Origin: Isoetes taiwanensis
Taxonomy: Eukaryota; Streptophyta; Lycopodiopsida; Isoetales; Isoetaceae
DNA length: 64,000 nt
Direction: 5' to 3'
Assembly: GCA_021234155.1 (NCBI GenBank)
Contig: JAJEKV010000013.1
Span: 16,161,877 to 16,225,876, forward strand
In this document: positions 11,346 through 22,595 of the stretch, piece after piece
Layout: each line of letters begins with the position of its first letter
Numbering within the stretch: position 1 is the stretch's first letter
Notes under the pieces: model-generated
What the model was told of the DNA's origin: nothing
The model's database searches: none
What the model saw: the letters and a program-made list of their open reading frames with translations, nothing else
Position numbers and translations under genes: made by a program

Positions 11346-12270
11346 GTGTTTCAATACAAGTCAAAATGCGAGGGACGGGTGAGTTACCCACCTCGGAACT
11401 AAGAATCGTCTCTGCCAACGGACTCAAGATGTCGAAAGGCACATGGTCTATAAGGTGGAGCAGATCTCTGCACAGCCTTTGCGAAAAGGAGTTTCAGTTT
11501 TGTTGGTTTTCTGCAGTCATAATTTACTTCAGGTTCTTTAAACAGAAAGCGTGTAATTAGCAAAAAGTTTGTTGTACTCAATGTTCTGGTAATAAATCTA
11601 TTTCATACAAAAGAAATTGTGTTTGTATTATTTCCAGGTTCTTTTATGTCCCGTGTATACTGTATACTGATGGAATCACTGTTTGTGTTATCAGTTATAA
11701 GCAGCTTGCTCAGTTATTACCTGTGCGATATGATCATCCAATATTCAACGTTCTTCTGAAATATTCAAAACAGAAAAACATTATTGTGAAGGTTCATGTC
11801 AATGGCATTCAATTGTTGCATTTGAATTTTGTATGTAACATGTATTTGGCAAACACTGCTCAAACACTGCTAATTCGATATGTAAAGTTCTTTTCTAAAG
11901 CAAGCTTTGTCAAATACCACCATCTAAATTTTGAACTATTTGCGAAGGTCCAAATGAATAACACTGTTCATTTGGTATTTGACCGGATCAATATTTGTTA
12001 GTTGACTGGCAATGCATCATTCACAAATTTAACTTTTTCTCTTCTTCGATCATCGTGCCGGAAGATCAAGCGTCCGATTCGGCTACTACAACTTTGATTC
12101 TCTAACAAATTACAGATACCGGTCTCCTGCAATATGGCTTGAAACTTTCTAAAAGAACCACGTATTCGACCTCTAGGCAAAAATCTTGTACCACCAAATT
12201 CGACCTCCCTGTAGAAATCTTGTACCACCGAGTATAGATCACGATAGGCTAATTTGAGTGCAATCCACAG
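11346..12270. other. Intergenic; nested short inverted repeats at 11909-11983
   Basis: GTCAAATACCA (11909-11919) is the perfect reverse complement of TGGTATTTGAC (11973-11983), and inside it CCAAATGA (11950-11957) pairs with TCATTTGG (11968-11975). Open frames at 11723-12001 (+) and 11998-12228 (-) have no recognised domain. Nothing else seen. Confidence 0.4.
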
Positions 12271-13870
12271 TTCCCATGTGCATCATGATCATAAGATATG
12301 AAAATCATTCAAAAACATGTGGTTGTTAAAGGGTTGAATCTATGTGAACACAATAGTAGGAATTGACAAAAAGTGATATGCCTGCGGATAACATGAATCC
12401 CTTAAACGGGACCAATATGTGATTTTTAACTAAGCGTTGTGGAGATCAATGGAGCTAATCCTGCAGAAGCTTGAACTGACGGGGTTATAAATACCTAGGG
12501 TCGATGCTCAAGCAATATTATGGTCAATGCTTTTAAAACAATGATTTCTACTAGAGTGTTTTGCATGGTTGTAAAGGTTAGAAATTAGATAAGAAAAGGG
12601 ACATAACAATTTGCATAAAGTCTCTATCAAAATGAACTCAAACTGAAATTTTATTAACTCACAAATTGCCCTCATTTGTTTCTTTCTCAACATCAAAGTG
12701 ATCTAGAGGAAATAACATTTAAAATTGAATACATCAAATAATAATGTGGAAGCATAATGTGTGTACATCCACAACTACAAACTAAATTTGTCGTCTTCAC
12801 ATGTAAAGTTCTAAGTCGATCATTTGTCTATCTCCATAATCTCGATATCACAACTATTCTATAAAGATGCACAGATTAAATCTTTTAGAATAAGTTCTAT
12901 CTTCGATGTCGGGATCCTAAAACTTCAAATCCACAAGAAATATTCACAAGCTAATGTACTACTCAAGGTTTCTATAACCTCAACATCGCAATCGTGCGCA
13001 CTTGTAGGACCTGACATTACAAATCTTGAAATCATTTCCACCCTAGAAATTGGAACTGTAATTAATATCTCAAATTATGTTTGTTAAGTTTAGATAAAAC
13101 CACTATACAATACCATCAACTATAAAGAAAAAACCATGAAAGATTTGACTATATAGACTACGTTAGCTTCCATCTTGCGAACATTGACCAGCAAAACCAT
13201 GTTAAAAACCACAAGTAATTTAAAGTCATAATAATTTAAAAAGGTAGATATAAAACCACACAATGATTTAAATGTTCCATGACAAAAACCACTAGCATTC
13301 TTTTGTGAATAAGAAATTGCAAAAGTCAATCAACAAAACATATTAAAAAACTAGTAACAATTTGACAAGTCATGTTAGCTTAGAAATTACTATGGAAAAC
13401 CTCACATGAAAAATGCTATGTCTTATTTATAGTATAAAAAAACACTAACATTTTGGCATGTCGTGTTTTCTTGCAAAACTAGGATGAAAAACCACAAACA
13501 AAAACATGTTATTAAACTATATAAAAAACCTTGAAGTATTACTAGTTAAATCCGCTCTCAAAACCATCTACACATATTAAAAAACTAGTAAACATCCCTT
13601 TCTTACTCTCAATATTGCAAACTGCATGATTAACCACCATGACATGTCAAATCAGTACCAAAAACCTTGATAAAAACCTTTATCACTTTCAAATAACCAT
13701 ATTACAGTATAAACTAGCATATAAAACCACATTCACATTTTAAAAACCCCTTCGATATGTGGATTTTATTGAGAAAAAATATTTTTGCTCAGAAAACCAC
13801 TATCATAGTGATTTTATAGTGGTTATTTATAATGGTTAAATTTTTGGGCGCCTTCTGTGAGCAAATTCTC
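12271..13870. repeat. AACCAC-rich AT sequence ending TTTTTGGGCGCCTT
   Basis: From about 13080 the DNA is dense in AAAACCAC / AAAAACC words. It ends with TTATAGTGGTTATTTATAATGG and then TTTTTGGGCGCCTTC at 13848-13862. That end is the reverse complement of the CACAAGG-CNCCCAAAA starts at 3174 and 5814. No open frame of note and no transposase visible, so a non-autonomous element or AT-rich repeat is likely. Confidence 0.35.
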
Positions 13871-14330
13871 TGGGAAATCTATAAAATCCTACTACTGTGG
13901 CCCATTTGAAACGAAGATGCTCCAAGCTAATGCCGATATAGAATAAACAAGCATGAATGCTTACCTAGAATCATCTTAAGAATAGTAGAAATCGACTTAA
14001 CATCTCCATCAGCGGCATCTGCAATGTTTTACGGTCTTCCCTGACCGGCCGACTCCCTCCTTCTGCCCTAATTTTTCCCTCTCATCTCTTCTTCAATTGT
14101 GGCCTTTGATTCGATCCACCTTAAGAAAAGCGGTCTTTCCGACCCGGTGACTCTTTTTTTTTTCTGTAGTAATTTTTTCCCTTATCTATGGCCTTGATCC
14201 ATCTCCACCAAGACATAATCTTGGCCTCGACTTCTTGACTCCTTACCTAAAGGGAATATGGAATTAATTTTTTTGCACCCATTGCATGTTGATTTTGCCA
14301 CTCAGACATCATCTCTTACTTACATATGTA
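13871..14330. other. Intergenic, nothing recognised
   Basis: Pyrimidine-rich plus-strand DNA with no supported gene, RNA or repeat. Confidence 0.4.
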
Positions 14331-14338
14331 AAGCATTT

Positions 14339-14448
14339 GCAAATTTTTCATTTTGTTCTTGTTGCTTCAAAAATTTTCTACATTTTGCAAATTTTCATTT
14401 GTGTTCTTGTTTCATTTTTGAAGCGACAAGAACAAAATGAAAATTTGC
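14339..14448. repeat. Fold-back hairpin with about 35-bp arms
   Basis: The left arm 14339-14375 (GCAAATTTTTCATTTTG..CTTCAAAAAT) is nearly the reverse complement of the right arm 14414-14448 (ATTTTTGAAGCGACAAG..AAATTTGC). The loop of about 38 bases holds another partial copy of the left arm in direct orientation, so this is a triplication with one copy inverted. The transcript would form a long, almost perfect stem. Confidence 0.65.
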
Positions 14449-14699
14449 AAATCTCTAAAAATCTCTTGGCAAACATCGATGTCCGAGAGTGGTCGCATTC
14501 AATGGCGGGTTCTGTGCTCTTGTGGGCACAAGAGCTATAGTGGATCCTCCCTCCCCCCCCCCCCTTTGTAAATATAAGATTGGTCCAGTCGATGGGAGTG
14601 CCTTTATTCATGCAAGGATACCATGGTACTATTTTGTCACTTTGTTATATTTGGGTACCACAAGTTGAGCGTCGGCGGTAACAATCCTCAATACAAAAA

Positions 14700-14985
14700 A
14701 AAGCATGGAACCCCAGGCCCAAGGTCTGGCTATGGCGTGAACGACGTTTTACTCCCCATGTTGGTGATGAGCAGCTAGACCTTGTGGAGTATGTTGATCA
14801 TGATGAGGCGACCAAGCGCCTCAAAGTAGTACAAGAGAGATGATTTTGTATCTTGTGTATCGTGGTTTTTGCCTAGGGGTTCTTTTCCTTTCACTAGGTT
14901 TTTAGTCCCATACTACAGTATCTATGATGTATCTTGATCTCTATTCTTGAATATAGTTGTTCGTCCTTCAAAAAAAATAAAAAAA
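14700..14985 (+). mobile_element. Retroelement 3' remnant with A-rich tail (tentative)
   Basis: The plus strand reads QLDLVEYVDHDEATKRLK then a stop near 14842, followed by a T-rich untranslated stretch and an A-rich tail (AAAAAAAATAAAAAAAG) at about 14970-14986. A coding end, a UTR and an A tail would fit a LINE or a processed-gene 3' end. A word GGTCTGGCTATGGCG near 14722 recurs as GGTCTAGCTATGGCG near 15025. Family not identified. Confidence 0.3.
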
Positions 14986-15140
14986 GAATCTCACCTTTTT
15001 TCTAGAAGAAAGGATTAAATCCCAAGGTCTAGCTATGGCGGATTGCTGGAGAAGGCTATCCACAACAAAAGAAAAATGGACTCAAATTCTGGGAAGGGAC
15101 TCGCAATAGACACAAAACCGGCCGACTACCAAAGAACTTC

Positions 15141-15665
15141 CTAACTATAATCCCCGCCGCCGCGAAACCTCCAAATGTTGAGACGGGTCACGAAGCACGT
15201 CGCGAGAGTGGGATGAAGAGGATCGCCAGCGATCGTAAAGACGTGGAAAGACGCTCGCGCACAGAAAGGCTTGTCATTCATCACAGCAGCAGTATACATG
15301 GTTTGAAGACTAAGGAGGGGTAGCCGACCATAGGAACAATATCGGACTACCCCGTAAAAAGAAATGTGCATAGGCATATAGAAGGGTAATGGCGACAACT
15401 TCTCACCGGGATAAAAAACCCCGCCCTTTCGGGTTTTCGAGGAAAACCCTAATGAGAAATGGTCGCCAACAACCTTGAATGTATTGCCTGGAAAACCGAA
15501 GAAGATGGGTCGATGGTGAACACAAAGATAGCCGGGCCCCCTTAGACAGCAGAAGTCCCGAATGCGTAGCCTGAAGAGCCGCCAAAGGTGGGGGAAACAC
15601 GTCGATGGCGAAGCCGAGGGAAAGCGGGGACCCCAAAATGACGCATGTAAAAGGCAGCAACTCAA
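15141..15665 (-). other. 174-codon minus open frame, product unknown
   Basis: The frame is unusually long for this AT-rich neighbourhood, and its DNA is GC-richer than the flanks. The translation is rich in Phe, Cys, Gly and Pro, with no repeats or recognised motif. A second minus frame (15403-15660) is open over part of it. GC-rich sequence lowers the chance of stops, so the length alone does not prove coding. It could be a fragment of a retroelement gag-like gene or chance. Confidence 0.2.
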
Positions 15666-15809
15666 AAGAACCCTAAAGAAAAATACCCGTGAAATGATTA
15701 GAAAGAACTAACATGCATGGCATGGATAAGGCAAGCCGCACACTCAAAACCTGCAAAAAAGAGCAAATTAGAACATAAAAAGCAACACCCAGAAAATAAA
15801 GAAGCATCA

Positions 15810-16066
15810 CCCAGTGGGTGGAAAACAACTACGCGTCACCCTCAAGGTGGAAAATAAATAGCATCACCCTCAAGGTGGAAAATAAATAGCATCACCCTCA
15901 AGGTGGAAATAACTAGCATCATCCTCAAGGTGGAAACAAATAGCATCACCCTCAAGGTGGAAACAAATAGCGTCACCCTCAAGGTGGAAATGAACAGCAT
16001 CACCCACAGGTGGAGAAAACATCACCGGGAAAGTGGAGAAAGCATCACCCAACGGATGGAAAATAA
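15810..16066 (+). repeat. 27-28-bp tandem array (AGCATCACCCTCAAGGTGGAAA...)
   Basis: About nine units, the central six well conserved, the edges decayed (units with CACCCAGTGGGTGG, CACCGGGAAAGTGG and CACCCAACGGATGG). Each unit has an internal CACC..GGTG dyad. Unit length near 27 gives a repeating 9-residue reading on minus (GDAICFHLE-like), which is a by-product of the period. Downstream (16140-16200) is GGGAAGGAAGG-type purine-rich DNA. Confidence 0.85.
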
Positions 16067-16640
16067 CATATGAAAAATGACATGATAGTGATGCAAGACA
16101 AATAAATGCAAAATGCCCAATATAAAAACAAAACGTCCCCTCCGGAGAACGGTGAGGGAAGGGAGGAAGGCTGAGTGGGAAGGAAGGCTGGCGTGAGGGA
16201 GAAGACGCCGATAACCAGTCCTGAAGAGGAAAAAGCCTTATATAATGGCTCGTCCCTCCCCAGAATGACGATCCGAGGGCTCGGATCGATGCGATAGAAA
16301 AGGTACCAAACTTTTCACCAATTTAGTAGTGATATTGGATCCACTGTTCACCGATTTAGCAGTGATATCAAGTCGATGTATCTGCAAGTCTTACTTTTCA
16401 AGAAATTATGTTGACACTATCTGCTTGTATTTTCATGCGATTTCAATGTCACATGGCCAAGTACGTTTACTATACATGCTAGGAATATGATAAATCCAAC
16501 TTCCAATGCCCTTAGTCTCTAGGCATTTCACACGAAAATACCTATAAAAGGTTGACAATTCGAAAAGATCTCTTAGTTTTGAACCATGGCTTGTTTCTTA
16601 GTTTTGAAATGGCATTTGTTATGCACACAAGGGCCTTTTT
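16067..16640. other. Intergenic; small duplication at 16310-16375
   Basis: TTCACCAATTTAGTAGTGATAT is followed 33 bases later by a near copy (TTCACCGATTTAGCAGTGATAT). No gene seen. Confidence 0.4.
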
Positions 16641-17105
16641 CACTTTGATTCCAAACGGTCTATGTTTTGGCTAAGGACATTTTTCACATTGTTTCTGAAT
16701 GGTCTTTTGTAATGGGTAACATTGGGTTTGTCACCTTTTCAAATGCTAATAAAACCATTCTAAGCCAATTTAGCCCACAAGTCTTTTTTAGAAATTGGGG
16801 TTTGTCATACCACAAGGACGTCCTTCACATTACTTCCCAATGGTCTATGTTCCTCCACATCTTTCACATCAACACTCAATTATAAAGGGATTTCCACCTT
16901 TTTAAAACCATTCTAAGCCAATTTATCATAGAATCTTTTTCATGTTAAACTAATATAACAAGGTGCTGCGCACGGAGGGTTGCCCTCTGGTGACCCAAAA
17001 GTGCATTTTCGGTTTGATTGTTTCGTGTTAGACTTAGATCTTCTTTGTTTAAACCAAGAGTGCATTTTCGGTTTGATTGTTTCGTGTTGGATCTTCTTTG
17101 TTTAA
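16640..17105. repeat. Two local tandem duplications
   Basis: At 16640-16930 a unit of about 155 bp is duplicated with divergence: AAAACCATTCTAAGCCAATTTA occurs at 16751 and again near 16905, and TTCACATTGTTTC / TTCACATTACTTC each precede a CAATGG/GAATGGTCT word. At 16999-17102 a unit of about 53-60 bp (GTGCATTTTCGGTTTGATTG..) is present twice, the first copy with an extra GACTTAGA. Confidence 0.65.
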
Positions 17106-18290
17106 TATCGAGCCATGTGAATGGTATAATTATAGGGATTTGTTTTCCTAGCCTAAAAGTGTTCGCATTTTAAAGCTAAAATACCACTAACAAGGAATAG
17201 AATTTCACTACATGCAAATTGGACTTGCATATGGATAACACTTAATGCAATTGTTGCCTTTTGAAGTTTTCAGTATCTTATTCATGAGTGCTGTCAGCAT
17301 TTTCGACATAAGAGCCACACCTATTGCATATTATGTCCAACATTATCCCCAACATCCTGCAGAGTCACGAACAAAGGGTGACCTAACTGGGCATGGATGC
17401 TAAGATAAATCTTGGAGCAATTGACACTATGCAATCCATCAAATTATACAGCTATATATCCCATGAGCTATATATCCCATGAACGATCATGTCTCATATC
17501 ATTACCTTGCACATCTGAATAAGAGCACCTTCCATCATATCTGCCCACAAGTGACTTCACATTGTTCAAATAGCGCCCTATCAAGGGACCTGATCACAGC
17601 TTCTGCAACATGTGATCCTGATGGGTCCATTGACAAACACACAAATTTCTTGTTAGAATGTATTCAAAAGGATGATACTTGAATGGTTGCATGACCCAAG
17701 AGATTGTCAAGAGATGGACTGCATGAACAACATCAAGCAAGATAAAAATGCCTTTTTTGAATTACATTAAGGGCATTTCCAATCAAAATTTTTCTTTCTT
17801 TGTGATCGCTGACAGACCGTTCAATTTAGGTAGCCCTAGCAGACTCTTTACAAACCATGGCGAACCTGAACCAACTTCAGAACAGATAGACACAAGGATT
17901 TGAACATAGAAAAACATGTTCGCCTGCCCTCAGAAAGGAGCTAGAATGCTTAATATAAGATCACGAGAATATAAGCTAGACTTTGTCAAAAAAATCATCT
18001 TTGATTTACAACCCCAAAAATATCAATTTAATGTTGTTGCTTCAAACATCCTTCACCATTGGAACTTTCATTGGGGTTTCATAGAAGAAATTCATGGCCC
18101 TTATCTGGCACAACGGAGATAAGATTCTGCAAATCAATGACCTGGAATAAAAGATGAACAATAACCCACCTAGAACCTAACTTTATGTAGACTTCAATGG
18201 TGGTGTAGAAGGTGTAGCGAGAGTCCCTTGACTTATTATGACTTATGGATAAGCATCGAGTAAAAGCGATTCCCGACTTGTGAAAGCTTC
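17106..18290. other. Intergenic, nothing recognised
   Basis: Short open frames at 17479-17682 and 17916-18122 show no domain. The end of this stretch may include downstream sequence of the kinase pseudogene, which reads leftward into it. Confidence 0.35.
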
Positions 18291-19281
18291 AAATGAGAAG
18301 GCTCGGGCATTAAGCTCCGAATAACTTGTCTTCCATGCTCTTTTTTATCAAAGCCATGTTAGGTCTATCTTCTCTGTTCTGCTGAGTACATGCTAAGCCA
18401 ATGTGAAACAATGTCTCATCCTCATCATAAAGCTTTAATTCCTGTTTTTCCTCCTCAAATTTTCTCCTCACCCAATTAACCAGCAATATTTCTTCAACAT
18501 CAGAGCTATGGCGAGACTAAGAAGAAACTGCGAGAATCTGTGTAGTAGATCCTCATGGCCCTTCGGCGGAAATAATCTCTAATACTAAAACTCCAAACTG
18601 TACACATCATTCTTGGTAGAAAGGGTATAATCCACACTTAAAGAAGGATCCATGTATCCTCTTGATCCTCCAAGGCAGCTTACATCCGTGGTTCCGAAGG
18701 TTGTATTCCCGGGGACACCCTGTTTTTGTTATGCCAAAATCTAAAAACCTTGGTCAGTATATCACGCATCTAGCAAAACATTCTCGGGCTTCACATCGGT
18801 GAATAATTGAAGGATCGCTCCACGGTGATCCAAACCACAAAGCCACATGGTATGCTATTTTCACTCTCATCCGCCATGTTAGTACCATGTCCTTTGCCTC
18901 ATGAAGCACTGTGCCTAAGATTTCCCTTTGATATAAACTCAAACAAAGAACAGTATGTTCCCCTGTTTGCACACATGAACCGAGTAAGAAACATAGGTTT
19001 TGTATAATTTAAAACTACAACAACATCATATTTTCTAGAGTCAAGAAAAGAGGCAAGTGTGTTCGAAAGTATAAAATTCTAAGACTGGAACTTGCCTTTT
19101 TCGATCCACGTAAGCCTTTGAAATCAATAATATGTTTGTGATGAATTCTCTCCAAAATTCCAACCTCTTCAAGGAAAACCTTGGAAGAAATTCTAACATC
19201 TTTTCTTTTCACGTTTCTGACCATGGCACCTTTTTTAGGATATCCCACATAGACAATTAAGGAAACCTCCTTGTCGATCAC
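18290..19281 (-). pseudogene. Receptor-like kinase, cytoplasmic kinase domain (broken)
   Basis: Kinase subdomains appear in correct order on minus but in different frames. N-lobe (19281-19015): GYPKKGAMV..VKRKDVRISSK, FLEEVGILERIHHKHI. Middle (about 18890-18770): WRMRVKIAYHVAL, DPSIIHR then VKPENVLLD one frame away, because a 2-base loss has destroyed the HRD triplet. DFGITKTG at about 18750-18725. GGSRGYMDPSLSVDYTLSTKNDVYS at about 18690-18610, then a 1-base loss before FGVLVLEIIS. C-lobe fragments GLACTQQNREDRP follow to about 18300. Such kinases phosphorylate Ser/Thr on partners after ectodomain signalling. With HRD lost and several frameshifts this copy cannot be active. Confidence 0.85.
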
Positions 19282-19377
19282 ATTCCTCTCACTAAAATCT
19301 GCGAGTCATCTCTCTAACTTCCGCAAGCCTCGTATCTTCTCATCCGCAACTTACCATCGCCAAAAAGGCCATATGTA

Positions 19378-19910
19378 TCATAATACCACCATACCAAGAA
19401 CCCTAAAATTACTACAGAACCAAGAACAGAACCTAGCACACCTCCGATGATGGCAGAATGATTTTTTTTTTGGAGAACATATGTGGGTTTCTGCTCCTTG
19501 TTGATCTGTGCATGTCTCGTTCACGCAGGCCAGAGAAGTAATGCAATAGCCATAAATGCCCTCGCAGTTTGCTCCACATCCTGGATTTATATTTGCGCCA
19601 GGAATTGGGCCACTAACTGGCGGCAAATCTAGAAGAGTGCAAATATTGGTTTCTAAACTTGGATCGTCATCACATAACCGATTCAGGCAGACCAATTTTC
19701 CAATACAATCTTCGTCGTTGTAACAGAGAGCTCCACATCCTTGGTATCCCCTGCCGCCGTTGCTGACATAGCATATCGCTGCCCCTGTGCCTAGGGCTGG
19801 ATCATCGATGCAGGTTTTGTTTCTGCAGGCTAATCCAATCGGTTGTTTTGTTAAGGCAATGCCCTCCACATCCACGCCTGCACCGGTTTCCTCGGTTTCC
19901 ACATCCTCTC
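19378..19910 (-). pseudogene. Receptor-like kinase ectodomain, Cys-rich, with frameshifted membrane helix
   Basis: The minus frame holds three repeats of the form C-x-N-x-x-C-x-D (CRNKTCIDDP, CLNRLCDDDP, CVNETCTDQQ), each about 50 residues apart, with further Cys pairs (GCGALC, CGANCEG) between them. It then runs into an A10 homopolymer (T10 on plus at 19462-19471). Just after it the expected membrane helix (GGVLGSVLGSVVILGFLVWWY) is present but in another frame, so a slip in the homopolymer separates ectodomain from helix. The kinase domain follows at once downstream. No ATG is clear (GTG near 19902), so the start is missing or in another exon. The repeat type resembles EGF-like extracellular modules, but I cannot assign a named subfamily. 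Confidence 0.7.
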
Positions 19911-21770
19911 CAGCAACAGGGGCAACCTAACATTTACAGCCTATGATGGGTTTTTAGCAGTCATTGGCATATTCTGGGTATATATTGGCATATACTTAGC
20001 ATATGCCACAAACCCACCTCAACAAGGGCTTGCCCCCTTAGGGGCAACCCAAAAACACCTGGCTTGGACCTCTAGATGTTTTGAACATATGCAATGCCTT
20101 TCTACCTATAGAAAAAACATATATAGAAAATAGCTACAAGGTAAGGTTATTGGGCTGGCCGAGGTTGATAACAAAAAATGTGTGACTGAGGCTTTACGTC
20201 TGAAGGCCGAAGTCCGCTCACAAAGAGTTCAATTGATCAGCATGTCCTATATCCCACATGCACTATAGTAACCTTGTGTTGAAATTTTGTTTGGACAAAA
20301 AATCTCCTATGTGGCCTCATTTCTAAATATTCTAAAAATTCCTCCCTATTTGACATTTATAATGGGTTCAACTTTTGGAACTTTCAAACTGATATCAAGT
20401 TTGACATTCACTTCATTTCGAACTTGCACAATTTGGTAAAGAGAAGTGTTCGCGGCAGCCTTGGCTGCCACGATAATGTTCATGTACAAATAAGCCATGC
20501 ACATGTTGTAGTAGGTAAAGTAATAGGTAATGCATGGCCGAAAAAGATTCCAACTTATAAATATTTTTGGTGGTGCTTCTAGATGGAGCAATGTAGGAGT
20601 GAGACAATTCATAGGTTTATTTGTGGTAGAGTACTAGGTAAAAAGATTCCAGCCTATTTTTTTTTTTTTTTGTGGCACCACTAGATGAGGCAACGCATGA
20701 ATGGCATGAGTGGTAACAAGAATGTTCATGTCACTCAAACCTTCGGCAGAGGTAGGACTAATACATAATAATGTCATGTAAGTGAACATTTCGTTATCTG
20801 GTGGGAGGGGAATGATGGTTCATAGAATGTTTTATTGTTTGATATCTCTTTGCGGACTAAAGAATGCAAGGAAATATGCATAAAAATGAGATTCATGCAT
20901 ATAATGAATGCGGCCAATTCTAGATCCCAAGTCCAGGACAAAAGAGGATACTATCTTTCAAAAGAAATTGCATATCGAAGATTCCAAATCATCTAAAATG
21001 CATATTATCTTGTTCGATATGGCATAAAATTAATGGCGTAGATCAAACAAGGCTCAGGGAAGCGCCAAATGAAGGGGATCTACTCTGCCTCGATGCTAGA
21101 CAGAGAAGCGGCACTGCTTCACATGATGCCGCGGAATACCGTATTACAATATGATAGATAGTAGCTATAATTTAAAAATCTCGTTCATTACTACATATAA
21201 TGTCCATGATATATATATTAGCATTGAATGTTTGTAGCTTTATTCCGAAGTCTACATTTTGATAGTGGACGAGTACTACTACAATTACTCTGTATATATT
21301 GAACGTAAGATGTAGGCCAAAGCACATTTGATTAATTTTTCCTCCTATCCCCCCTTACCTACCCTTCCAAACACCAACACATTGCTCAATGCTTGATGCT
21401 GGTTGTAACAAGAAGTACTATGTAGGAACAAATAATGCTCCAACATCCATATCTCCTCTCTTTAATAGCTTATGTCTCTTGCGTGTTAAGAGAAATTAAA
21501 TATTGGTGATATGGTGATTTGGGGTGTGGCCAGTTAATATTTAAACAGCAAAATATTTTTAAGTTCTGGCTTTTTGCCAAATAAAATTCATCAACATTTT
21601 TATTTTCCATGGGCATTTTGCATACTCGGTAATTTCTAGGAGGAGGATTAACTTAATCTAGACCAAAACATACTACTGGGGCAAAGCATCCCAAGTAGAG
21701 CCCACAGTATAGCACTGCATCTCGCAAACAGGTTGAAAAAGGGGGTAAAAAAATAAAAAATATAAAAGCA
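19911..21770. other. Intergenic; diverged 110-bp duplication at 20530-20710
   Basis: AAAAAGATTCCAACTTATA..GGTGGTGC and AAAAAGATTCCAGCCTATT..GTGGCACC mark two diverged copies about 110 bases apart, the second with a T15 run. An 88-codon minus frame at 20346-20612 has no recognised domain. The rest shows nothing. Confidence 0.4.
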
Positions 21771-21779
21771 TGTTATTGC

Positions 21780-22595
21780 TTCATCCTGACAAAACTTGGT
21801 TGGAATCTATTCAAAACCACTTATATGTATATCAATTCATGGTTTTGCTATTAGTTTTGGCAAGTGGTTGGCCTCGATCCTTTGACACCTACTAACTGCA
21901 GCAACATATGCATCCATGTTGTTGTTCAAGTGTTGTTAAGAAAGAATCTGTATTGTAATTCTTTTATCCTTAATAACAGGAAGCCTTTCAATAAAAAAGA
22001 TGCAACACTAGTGATCCAGAGGCACATATATGGAAACCATGGTGAAACTGTTAAGAAGGCTACAATTTAAGCTTGTTCCTCATATGAACTAGAAATTTCT
22101 TATAGAAGGGGATTGTTTATGTCATTTGCATTGTTTGAAGGATATAAATTGATCTGATGTTGTTCATTCGCATTGTTTGAATGTTATAAATTGATCTGAT
22201 GTTGTTGATACACCATGATAATGAATCATTAGTGGTTGCAAGGACCATATTGTCATCCATGGTTCTTGAACACAATGCATTGATCTTCAAATCATTCCAT
22301 TATTCTTCAAAAATTCCTAAAAGACCATAACTAGTTTTCAAAAACCACTACTAATTTTAATGTGTATTGAAATAGTCTCATAAACTACAACCAGTTTTAG
22401 CAAACCACTATCTTATTAGTAACTGACATTAATAACCATGTTGTGAACCACTATTCATTTTGACAAACCATTATAGCACATGGTTTTCTTCTATCAAATG
22501 AATTGTTGTATAAAACACCATGTCTATCATGGTTTTTAGATTATCTGGTACTATTTTTATATGGCAGTTCATTTTTGGGCGCCTTGTGAAAGAGA
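21780..22595. repeat. AACCACTA-rich element ending ATTTTTGGGCGCCTTGTG
   Basis: From 22320 the DNA is packed with AACCACTA / ACCAT words (both orientations) and ends at 22576-22592 with the cleanest copy of the terminal motif. A plus frame at 21864-22070 has no domain. The left boundary is not identified. Confidence 0.35.

Noticed and set aside
15141-15665. Calling the 174-codon frame a real gene
   Set aside because: Composition alone explains the open length; no motif, and a second frame is open across part of it. Kept only as an uncertain feature.
15870-16052. 60-codon minus frame of repeating GDAICFHLE
   Set aside because: Translation of a 27-bp tandem array, with no start context or homologue known to me.
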